Below are positions 57,755 to 64,000 of a DNA stretch of 64,000 nt, one piece after another. A program made the position numbers and the translations under genes. Location: NCBI RefSeq assembly GCF_022180365.1, contig NZ_BQKV01000022.1, forward strand, positions 1 through 64,000, written 5' to 3'. The DNA comes from Faecalibacterium gallinarum. GTDB taxonomy: Bacteria > Bacillota > Clostridia > Oscillospirales > Ruminococcaceae. Within the stretch, counting starts at the first letter, position 1. Each line of letters opens with the position of its first letter. The notes under the pieces were generated by a model that saw nothing but the letters and a program-made list of their open reading frames with translations, searched no databases and was not told the DNA's origin.

Positions 57755-57786
57755 AAGCGCCCTGCTGAAAAGCGGGCGCTTTTTTG
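57755..57786 (+). terminator. Terminator after the lipoprotein gene
   Basis: AAGCGCCC pairs with GGGCGCTT, with T run. Confidence 0.88.
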
Positions 57787-57888
57787 TTCGCGCTGTAATT
57801 GATTGGAAAAGGACGACCCCGCGCCGCAGCAGCCGCAGATTCTGTAAACCCCATTTGTAATTATCAATTGTGTATCGCCCTGTTTCGG

Positions 57889-57917
57889 TTGACAACCCCC
57901 CGGCTTGCTATTATAAT
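57889..57917 (+). promoter_or_regulatory. Promoter of greA-lysS
   Basis: TTGACA (57889-57894), a 17-bp spacer and perfect TATAAT (57912-57917). Confidence 0.88.
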
Positions 57918-57996
57918 GGATAGGTCAAAATGGCATTCGTATGCGGCCCGCCGGGCTGCAAGTGAATTGATAATTTTTAAGGAGAGATTCAGACCT

Positions 57997-58479
57997 ATGG
58001 CACAAGAAATCGTAATGTCTGCCGCCGGCCTCAAGGCCGTGCAGGAAGAACTGGAATACCTCAAGACCGTCCGCCGCAAGGAACTGGCCGAGGAGATCAA
58101 AGAGGCCCGCAGCCACGGCGACCTGTCTGAGAACAGCGAGTACGACGAGGCGAAAAACACCCAGGGTCTGGTCGAGAACCGCATCACCGAGCTGGAGCAG
58201 ATGGTCAAGAACGCCCGGGTCATCGACGAGAGCGAGCTGAGCGTGGACAGCGTCTCGGTGGGCACCCACGTCACCATCCAGCTGGAGGACGAGGACCCCG
58301 AGGAGTACGACATCGTGGGCCGCACCGAGGCTGACCCCCTGAGCGGCAAGATCAGCGACGAGAGCCCCGTGGGCCACGCTCTGCTGGGCAAGGCTGTCGG
58401 CGAGGAGGCCGATGTCCTGCTGCCCTCCGGCCACACCGTGGTCTACAAGGTCCTGTCCATCACCCACAGCAAGAACTGA
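57997..58479 (+). CDS. greA: Transcription elongation factor GreA
   Basis: The 160-residue protein rescues backtracked RNA polymerase by stimulating transcript cleavage. It has the N-terminal coiled coil with GDLSENSEYDEAKNTQG, holding the two acidic tip residues, and the C-terminal FKBP-like domain (PVGHALLGKAVGEEADVLLP). Length is as expected. AAGGAGAG precedes the ATG at 57997. It leads the greA-lysS operon, separated by 17 bases from lysS, an arrangement conserved in Firmicutes. Confidence 0.96.
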   Translation: MAQEIVMSAAGLKAVQEELEYLKTVRRKELAEEIKEARSHGDLSENSEYDEAKNTQGLVENRITELEQMVKNARVIDESELSVDSVSVGTHVTIQLEDEDPEEYDIVGRTEADPLSGKISDESPVGHALLGKAVGEEADVLLPSGHTVVYKVLSITHSKN

Positions 58480-58496
58480 TCCGAGGGAGGACACCA

Positions 58497-60455
58497 ATGG
58501 AAGAAAAGAAGAATAACCCTGCCGCCGGCCCCAGCGAGAGCGAGCAGGTGCAGGTCCGCCGCCAGAAGCTGGCCGACCTGCAGGCCGCCGGCCAGGACCC
58601 CTTTGTCCTGACCAAGTACCCCCAGGACGCCTATTCTGCCGACCTGAAGGCTGAGTTTGCCGAGCTGCCCAACGAGGCCGACGCCGGCAAGACCGTCTGC
58701 CTGGCAGGCCGCATGATGTCCAAGCGGGTCATGGGCAAAGCCAGCTTTGCCCATCTGCGGGACGATAAGGGCGATATCCAGCTCTACGTCCGCCGGGATG
58801 AGCTGGGCGAGGAGCCTTACGCCGCCTTCAAGAAACTGGACGTGGGCGATGTGATCGGCGTCAAGGGCGAGGTGTTCCGCACCAAGACCGGCGAGCTGAG
58901 CGTCCGTGCCCTGGAGATCACCCTGCTGGCCAAGAGCCTGCGCCCCCTGCCCGAGAAGTTCCACGGCCTGACCGACACCGAGACCCGCTACCGCCAGCGG
59001 TATGTGGACCTGATCGCCAACCCCGAGGTCAAGGACACCTTCGTCAAGCGCAGCCAGATCCTGAAAGAGATCCGCGCCTACCTGGACGAGAAGGGCTTTT
59101 TGGAAGTGGACACCCCCATCCTGACCCCCTTTGAGATCGGCGCTTCGGCCCGTCCCTTCATCACCCACCACAACACCCTGGATATGGACATGGTGCTCCG
59201 CATCGAGACCGAGCTGTACCTCAAGCGGCTGGTGGTGGGCGGCATGGACCGCGTCTACGAGGTGGGCCGCATCTTCCGCAACGAGGGCATGGACCCCAAG
59301 CATAACCCCGAGTTCACCTCCATCGAGCTGTACCAGGCGTTCACCGACTTCCACGGCATGATGGACCTGGTGGAGGAGCTGTATAAGCGGCTGGCCCTCA
59401 AGATCTGCGGCAGCCTGGTGATCCCCTACCAGGGCAAGCAGATCGACATGGGCCACTGGGAGCGGCTGACCATGATCGAGGCCGTCAAGAAGTATTCCGG
59501 CGTGGATTACTACGACTGGCAGTCGGACGCCGACGCCATCGCCGCCGCCAAGGCCCACAACGTGGAGCTGCCCGAGGTTCCCACCAAGGGCGCCATCCTG
59601 GCCGAGTTCTTCGATGCTTTCGTTGAGGACAAGCTGATTCAGCCCACCTTCATCTACGATTACCCGGTGGAGATCAGCCCCCTGGCCAAGCGCAAGCCGA
59701 ACGACCCCGCTTTCACCGAGCGGTTTGAGTACTTCATCGACTGCACCGAGTACGGCAATGCCTTCAGCGAGCTGAATGACCCCATCGACCAGAAGGGCCG
59801 GTTCGAGCGCCAGGTGGCCGAGCGGAAGGCTCTGGAACCCAACTGCAAGGCCCAGGTGGACTACGACTACGTCACCGCCCTGGAGTACGGCCTGCCCCCC
59901 ACGGGCGGCCTGGGCTTCGGCGTGGACCGTCTGGTGATGCTGCTGACCGACTCGGCTTCTATCCGGGACGTGCTGCTCTTCCCCACCATGAAGCCCCTGG
60001 ACGCCCCCAAACCCGCCGAGGAACCCAAGGCCGAGGCCGCCGCCCCGGCTGCTTCTGAGCCGGTAAAGGCCCCCGCCCTGGATCTGTCCAAGATCAAGGT
60101 GGAGCCCCTGTTCGAGGAGTTTGTGGACTTCGAGACCTTCGCAAAGTCCGATTTCCGTGTGGTAAAGATCGAGGACTGCACCGCAGTACCCAAGTCCAAG
60201 AAGCTGCTGAAGTTCACCCTGAACGACGGCACCGACCGCAAGCGCACCATCCTGAGCGGCATCCACGAGTACTATGAGCCCGAGCAGCTGATCGGCAAGA
60301 CCTGCGTGGCCATCACCAACCTGCCCGCCCGCAAGATGATGGGCATCGACTCCGAGGGCATGCTGATCTCCGCCGTCTACGAGAACGACGGCCACGAGGG
60401 CCTGAATCTCTTGATGCTGGACGACAACATCCCCGCAGGCGCAAAGCTCTACTAA
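58497..60455 (+). CDS. lysS: Lysyl-tRNA synthetase with added C-terminal tRNA-binding domain
   Basis: The 652-residue class II enzyme has the LysRS N-terminal OB fold (anticodon binding, residues 60-160). Class II motif 2 region is FRNEGMDPKHNPEFTSIELY and motif 3 is GGLGFGVDRLVMLLTDSASI near residue 475. A normal bacterial LysRS ends at about 500. Here a Pro/Ala/Glu linker (residues 505-535) leads into a Trbp111/EMAP-II-like domain (residues 545-652, DFRVVKIEDC and SEGMLISAVY), closely similar to the tail of metG in this window. A terminator follows. GGAGG precedes the start. Confidence 0.95.
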   Translation: MEEKKNNPAAGPSESEQVQVRRQKLADLQAAGQDPFVLTKYPQDAYSADLKAEFAELPNEADAGKTVCLAGRMMSKRVMGKASFAHLRDDKGDIQLYVRRDELGEEPYAAFKKLDVGDVIGVKGEVFRTKTGELSVRALEITLLAKSLRPLPEKFHGLTDTETRYRQRYVDLIANPEVKDTFVKRSQILKEIRAYLDEKGFLEVDTPILTPFEIGASARPFITHHNTLDMDMVLRIETELYLKRLVVGGMDRVYEVGRIFRNEGMDPKHNPEFTSIELYQAFTDFHGMMDLVEELYKRLALKICGSLVIPYQGKQIDMGHWERLTMIEAVKKYSGVDYYDWQSDADAIAAAKAHNVELPEVPTKGAILAEFFDAFVEDKLIQPTFIYDYPVEISPLAKRKPNDPAFTERFEYFIDCTEYGNAFSELNDPIDQKGRFERQVAERKALEPNCKAQVDYDYVTALEYGLPPTGGLGFGVDRLVMLLTDSASIRDVLLFPTMKPLDAPKPAEEPKAEAAAPAASEPVKAPALDLSKIKVEPLFEEFVDFETFAKSDFRVVKIEDCTAVPKSKKLLKFTLNDGTDRKRTILSGIHEYYEPEQLIGKTCVAITNLPARKMMGIDSEGMLISAVYENDGHEGLNLLMLDDNIPAGAKLY

Positions 60456-60493
60456 GCGCCGGGGCGCCACTCGCCCAAACAACTGAATCACCA

Positions 60494-60527
60494 AAACGCC
60501 GCCGGGGCCCGCCCTGGCGGTGTTTTT
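60494..60527 (+). terminator. Terminator after lysS
   Basis: AAAACGCCGCC pairs with GGCGGTGTTTT, one wobble, T run. Confidence 0.88.
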
Positions 60528-60554
60528 ATTTCCAGGGGGCCAAAATCCCGACCA

Positions 60555-60583
60555 TGGACAGCCGCCCTTTGGGGTGCTATAAT
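60555..60583 (+). promoter_or_regulatory. Promoter of the PH-domain gene
   Basis: TGGACA (60555-60560), a 17-bp spacer and TATAAT (60578-60583). Confidence 0.7.
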
Positions 60584-60614
60584 GGGCCTAACGCTAGAAT
60601 AGGAGGTCACCCCC

Positions 60615-60989
60615 ATGATTGACTTTGAAAACTCTGAATTCCTCAAACTGCGTGCCGTGGACCCGAGCTCTTTTTCCGCCGCTCTGAATCCCCTGCTGAT
60701 TCCCGGTGAGGAGATTGTCGCCGGGTTCAAGACGGTTCGGGACGGGGTCGTCTTTACCAACAAGCGGGTCATTGCCATCAACGTCCAGGGCATCACCGGG
60801 AAAAAGGTGGATTACACTTCCCTGCCCTATAAAAAGATCCAGAGCTACTCGGTGGAGACTGCCGGGATGTTCGACCTGGATGGCGAGCTGGAACTCTGGT
60901 TCAGCAGCGTGGGCCGGGTGCGGTTCGAATTCTCTTCCGGGTCCGATCTGCTGCAAATCTGCGCCCTGATCTCGGAACAGGTTCTCTAA
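60615..60989 (+). CDS. Bacterial PH-domain protein
   Basis: The 124-residue protein carries one bacterial pleckstrin-homology-like domain. Its strands include EEIVAGFKTVRDGVVFTNKR and YTSLPYKKIQSYSVETAG, and it ends with an amphipathic helix (SDLLQICALISEQVL). Such single-domain proteins form rings in solution and have no assigned role; they are cytoplasmic and lack a membrane helix. AGGAGG precedes the ATG at good spacing. Monocistronic. Confidence 0.87.
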   Translation: MIDFENSEFLKLRAVDPSSFSAALNPLLIPGEEIVAGFKTVRDGVVFTNKRVIAINVQGITGKKVDYTSLPYKKIQSYSVETAGMFDLDGELELWFSSVGRVRFEFSSGSDLLQICALISEQVL

Positions 60990-61011
60990 AAAAATCAACA
61001 CCAGCAAACAA

Positions 61012-61049
61012 AATGGCCGCCCCGGAGGGAACCCTCTGGGACGGCCATT
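61012..61049. terminator. Bidirectional terminator between the PH-domain and lrgB genes
   Basis: AATGGCCG and CGGCCATT pair, enclosing a GC-rich inner stem; T-rich DNA follows. Confidence 0.85.
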
Positions 61050-61140
61050 CATTTTATAGTTTCCCCCTCCCAAAAACCGGGGAGAAAGACAACGAAAGAT
61101 GACTGCAAAATTTTTTCGCGGTCAAAGCCGGCGGGACGAA

Positions 61141-61836
61141 TTACAGGAACTGCGCAAAGGCCGAGGCGGTCACCACCGTGACCAGGCCGGCCACGGCCAC
61201 CGCCAGGCTGCTCATGGCGCCCTCCACCTGGCCCATCTCCATGGCCTTGGCGGTCCCGATGGCGTGGGAAGCGTTCCCCAGCGCCAGGCCCCGGGCCACC
61301 GGCTCCTGAATCCGGAACAGGGCGAACACACCCTCGGCGATGACGCTGCCCAGGATGCCGGTTACCACAATTGAGGCCACCGTAATGGTCACAATGCCGC
61401 CCAGCTCGTCCGAAACCCCCATCCCGATGGCGGTGGTAATGGATTTGGGCAGCAGGGTGACATACAGCTGATGGTCCAGCCCAAAGGCCAGCGCGCAGCC
61501 CAGCACCCCCACCATGCTGGCCAGCACCCCCGCCGCCAGACCGCAGAGGACCGCCGCCAGGTTTTTCCGCAGCAGGGACAGCTGCTCGTACAGAGGCACC
61601 GCCAGGCAGACGGTGGCCGGGGTGAGCAGGTAGGACAGATACTGGCCGCCCGCGTTATAGCCCGGGTAATCCACCCCCAAAAGGGCGTTGATCCCGATCA
61701 CACAGGCCGCCGCAATGAGCAGCGGGTTCAGCACCGCCAGCTGGAATTTCCGCCGCAGCAGCAGCCCCACTTCATAGGCCAGCAGGCTGACCCCCGCGCC
61801 ATAAAACAAAGAATCGCCCCAAAAACCTCTCATCAC
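61141..61836 (-). CDS. lrgB: LrgB/CidB-family membrane protein
   Basis: The 231-residue protein has about six to seven helices and the LrgB hallmarks TPATVCLAVPLYEQ near residue 73 and LPKSITTAIGMGVSDELGG near residue 130. LrgB and LrgA form a holin-like pair linked to control of murein hydrolases and to pyruvate or other carboxylate uptake in several Gram-positives. The start overlaps the stop of lrgA by four bases (ATGA), so they are translationally coupled. Confidence 0.93.
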   Translation of the reverse strand: MMRGFWGDSLFYGAGVSLLAYEVGLLLRRKFQLAVLNPLLIAAACVIGINALLGVDYPGYNAGGQYLSYLLTPATVCLAVPLYEQLSLLRKNLAAVLCGLAAGVLASMVGVLGCALAFGLDHQLYVTLLPKSITTAIGMGVSDELGGIVTITVASIVVTGILGSVIAEGVFALFRIQEPVARGLALGNASHAIGTAKAMEMGQVEGAMSSLAVAVAGLVTVVTASAFAQFL

Positions 61837-62189
61837 TGTCCCTCCTTTTTCCGGCGGATCACAAACTGGGTCACCACGCCGGTGACCGTCATCACCAGCA
61901 CAGTGGTCAGCAGGGTGGTGGCCGCCACCGGCCCCAGCACCGGTTTCAGGCTAGGCCACGCCTCCGTCAGCCCCACCGACGCCGGGATAAACATTACCGG
62001 CATGATCTCGATCAAAAAACCGGCGGCCTGCCGTACCTGCTCCACCTGGATCAGCCCGGTGCAGAGGAAAATCAGCATCAGAATCAAGCCGTATACGCTG
62101 GCCGGAACAGGCAGCGGCAGCAAAAAATGCAAAACCTCGCCCAGAAACGAAACCAGCAGGATTCGGGTAAACTGTTTGAGAAGAGACAT
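61833..62189 (-). CDS. lrgA: LrgA/CidA-family holin-like protein
   Basis: The 118-residue protein has four predicted helices and the LrgA sequence LLPLPVPASVYGLILMLIFL. Its C-terminus is basic (RRKKEGQ). The start at 62189 is supported by GGGGGAG upstream; the frame is open further upstream through the tRNA gene, which is not coding. First gene of the lrgAB pair. No LytSR two-component system is adjacent; control is not apparent. Confidence 0.92.
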   Translation of the reverse strand: MSLLKQFTRILLVSFLGEVLHFLLPLPVPASVYGLILMLIFLCTGLIQVEQVRQAAGFLIEIMPVMFIPASVGLTEAWPSLKPVLGPVAATTLLTTVLVMTVTGVVTQFVIRRKKEGQ

Positions 62190-62292
62190 ATTATACTCCC
62201 CCGTGATTTGAAATTTATGCAGCAAATCCAGCCCGTGAAGAGACTGGATCATGTGCCAAAAGTTTTTGGGGCGGCGCCGGCCCGAACAAAGC

Positions 62293-62323
62293 AAAAACGA
62301 CAGGTTCTCGAAAGAACCTGTCG
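62293..62323 (-). terminator. Terminator directly after tRNA-Pro
   Basis: CGACAGGTTC pairs perfectly with GAACCTGTCG around six bases; a T run follows. It begins three bases beyond the tRNA 3' end. Confidence 0.92.
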
Positions 62324-62326
62324 TCT

Positions 62327-62404
62327 TGGTCCGAGTGGCGAGAATCGAACTCACGGCCTCTTGAACCCCATTCAAGCGCGCTACCAAAACTGCGCTACAC
62401 CCGG
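62327..62404 (-). tRNA. tRNA-Pro (anticodon GGG)
   Basis: Seven-bp acceptor stem (CCGGGTG with CACTCGG), four-bp D stem, five-bp anticodon stem CTTGA/TCAAG with loop ATGGGGT (anticodon GGG at 62369-62367), five-bp T stem GTGAG/CTCGC with TTCGATT loop, and an encoded CCA after discriminator A. The C1-G72 pair and G37 are Pro identity features. It reads CCC and CCU codons. Confidence 0.97.
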
Positions 62405-62505
62405 ATATCTCATGCCGCCGGAGTGTTTCTCGTGGCGACATGGGGTATTATACGCTTTTTGGGCGAATTTGTCAACTGTTTTTTGGGCCGGAATTAAAAC
62501 TTTTT

Positions 62506-64000
62506 TTATTCTTCTTCCGGCGCGGGTTCGGCCCGCTGTTTGTCCCGCTCCAAAAGGGGTTTCAGGTACTGGCCGGTAAAGCTTTCGGGCACCGCCGCCA
62601 CCTGCTCGGGGGTGCCGGTGGCCACAATCAAACCGCCCGCGCTGCCCCCCTCGGGGCCCAGGTCGATGATATGGTCGGCACACTTGATGAGGTCCAGGTT
62701 GTGCTCGATGACGATCACCGTGTTGCCCGCATCCACCAGCTTTTGCAGCACCTCGATCAGCCGGTGGACGTCCGCAATGTGCAGGCCGGTGGTGGGCTCG
62801 TCCAGGATATACACCGTCTTGCCGGTGGAGCGCCGGGCCAGCTCGTTTGCCAGCTTGACCCGCTGGGCTTCGCCGCCCGAAAGGGTGGTGGCGCTCTGCC
62901 CCAGGGTCACATATCCGAGGCCCACGTCCAACAGAGTCTGAAGCTTGCGGTAGATCTTGGGCTGATTGGCAAAGAAGGTACAGGCCTCCTCCACCGTCAT
63001 GTTCAGCACGTCCGAGATGGTTTTTTCCTTGTACTTGACCTCCAGGGTCTCCCGGTTATACCGCGCCCCCTTGCAGACCTCGCAGGGGACGTAGACATCG
63101 GGCAAGAAGTGCATCTCGATCTGCAAAATGCCGTTGCCCTCGCAGGCCTCGCACCGGCCGCCCTTAACGTTGAAGCTGAACCGCCCTGGCCCATAGCCCC
63201 GCATCTTGGCGTCCTGGGTCTCGGCGAAGACCGACCGGATGTCGTTGAACACCCCGGTGTAGGTGGCGGGGTTGGAGCGAGGGGTCCGGCCGATGGGCTG
63301 CTGGTCGATGCCGATGACCTTGTCCACATATTCCAGCCCCTCCACCCCATCGCTCTTGCCGGGGCGGCTTCGGGCGCCGTTCAGCTCTCCCGCCAGGGTT
63401 TTATACAGAATCTCGTTCACCAGGCTGGATTTGCCGCTGCCCGAGATACCGGTGACGCAGATGAACTCCCCGAGGGGGAAATCCACCGTGATGTTCTGGA
63501 GGTTATTCTCCCGGGCGTTCACCACCCGGAGGACCTGGCCATTGCCGGGGCGGCGGGTGGCAGGTACGGCGATCCGCTTGCGGCCCGAGAGGTAGTCGCC
63601 GGTGATGCTCCGCTTGGCGCGGCAGATGTTCTTGACGCTGCCGGTGGCCACGATCTCGCCGCCGTGGACGCCCGCGCCGGGGCCCACGTCCACGATATAA
63701 TCCGCTGCCCGCATGGTGTCCTCGTCGTGCTCCACCACGATCACCGTGTTGCCCAGGTCCCGCAGGTGTTTGAGGGTGTCGATCAGCTTGTTGTTGTCCC
63801 GCTGATGCAGGCCGATGGAGGGCTCGTCCAGCACATAGAGCACCCCGGAGAGGGCGCTGCCGATCTGGGTGGTGAGCCGGATCCGCTGGCTCTCGCCGCC
63901 CGAGAGAGTTCCCGCCGACCGGGCCAGGGTCAGATAATCCAGGCCCACGCTCTGCAAGAACTCCAGCCGGCTGCGGATCTCTTTCATGATCTGGCCGCCG
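62506..64000 (-). CDS. uvrA: Excinuclease ABC subunit A, C-terminal half (partial)
   Basis: About 498 codons of UvrA, the ATPase that finds bulky DNA damage in nucleotide-excision repair, are visible. The gene continues past base 64000: the frame before the visible ATG reads GGQI and is in register. Present are the first signature [11 protein letters not shown] and Walker [14 protein letters not shown], the second Walker [11 protein letters not shown], the zinc finger CEACEGNG...CEVCKG, and the second signature [12 protein letters not shown] with [16 protein letters not shown] short acidic tail (PAPEEE) ends it. No terminator is evident before the tRNA gene. Confidence 0.96.
   Translation of the reverse strand, partial: GGQIMKEIRSRLEFLQSVGLDYLTLARSAGTLSGGESQRIRLTTQIGSALSGVLYVLDEPSIGLHQRDNNKLIDTLKHLRDLGNTVIVVEHDEDTMRAADYIVDVGPGAGVHGGEIVATGSVKNICRAKRSITGDYLSGRKRIAVPATRRPGNGQVLRVVNARENNLQNITVDFPLGEFICVTGISGSGKSSLVNEILYKTLAGELNGARSRPGKSDGVEGLEYVDKVIGIDQQPIGRTPRSNPATYTGVFNDIRSVFAETQDAKMRGYGPGRFSFNVKGGRCEACEGNGILQIEMHFLPDVYVPCEVCKGARYNRETLEVKYKEKTISDVLNMTVEEACTFFANQPKIYRKLQTLLDVGLGYVTLGQSATTLSGGEAQRVKLANELARRSTGKTVYILDEPTTGLHIADVHRLIEVLQKLVDAGNTVIVIEHNLDLIKCADHIIDLGPEGGSAGGLIVATGTPEQVAAVPESFTGQYLKPLLERDKQRAEPAPEEE

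Overview
The window is GC-rich, densely coded DNA from a Gram-positive, anaerobic gut-type Clostridia, most like the Oscillospiraceae/Ruminococcaceae (Faecalibacterium, Subdoligranulum or Gemmiger relatives). The evidence is strong AGGAGG ribosome sites, two T-box leaders, pyruvate formate-lyase with its activase, free-standing Trp and branched-chain amino-acid ABC importers, and GreA-LysS synteny. It reads as chromosome. The only transposon is an IS3-type end in the first 170 bases. The genus is an inference.

Layout. 0-5.4 kb: IS end, a small unknown protein, tatD with an EamA permease, metG under a Met T-box, then a ~620-nt non-coding transcription unit with its own promoter and terminator. 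5.4-9.7 kb: a T-box-controlled ABC importer (trpXYZ type), then a MerR regulator divergent from a MATE pump. 11-20 kb: a YfhO-like membrane protein, yfbR, dusB, a ferredoxin-type aldo/keto reductase, GntR and Fur-family regulators, and a GH13 alpha-glucan hydrolase fused in frame to a NiaR-type HTH-3H repressor module. 20-27 kb: a GT-C-like membrane protein, a glutaredoxin-like protein, a trigger-factor-like PPIase, a polyferredoxin and a large secreted beta-propeller-like protein. 27-39 kb: lipid and surface chemistry: an acyl-CoA ligase, a secreted SGNH hydrolase, an operon of stand-alone adenylation enzyme, acyl carrier protein and condensation-type acyltransferase, a membrane acyltransferase, glycosyltransferase genes and a YbhN-type protein. 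39-42 kb: pflB-pflA. 42-48 kb: a methyltransferase and a full liv operon. 48-57 kb: MATE/LysR, bioY, argF with a candidate ARG box, a 54-bp tandem repeat array with an inverted relative 3 kb away, dCMP deaminase, an unusual EF-G paralogue and a GLUG-repeat lipoprotein. 58-64 kb: greA-lysS (LysS carries a C-terminal tRNA-binding domain), a PH-domain protein, lrgAB, tRNA-Pro(GGG) and the 3' part of uvrA.

How the genes work together. Amino-acid supply is read out by uncharged tRNA at metG and trpXYZ, and probably by ArgR at argF. Both ABC operons encode the binding protein first and separate it from the membrane genes by a hairpin. Mixed-acid fermentation is represented by pflBA. The 27-39 kb block looks like envelope modification, with the adenylation/carrier/condensation trio as its least explained part. 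The candidates most worth follow-up are the ~620-nt RNA, the GH13-NiaR fusion, the acyl-transfer trio and the dispersed 54-bp repeat. All calls come from reading the sequence; no database search was made.
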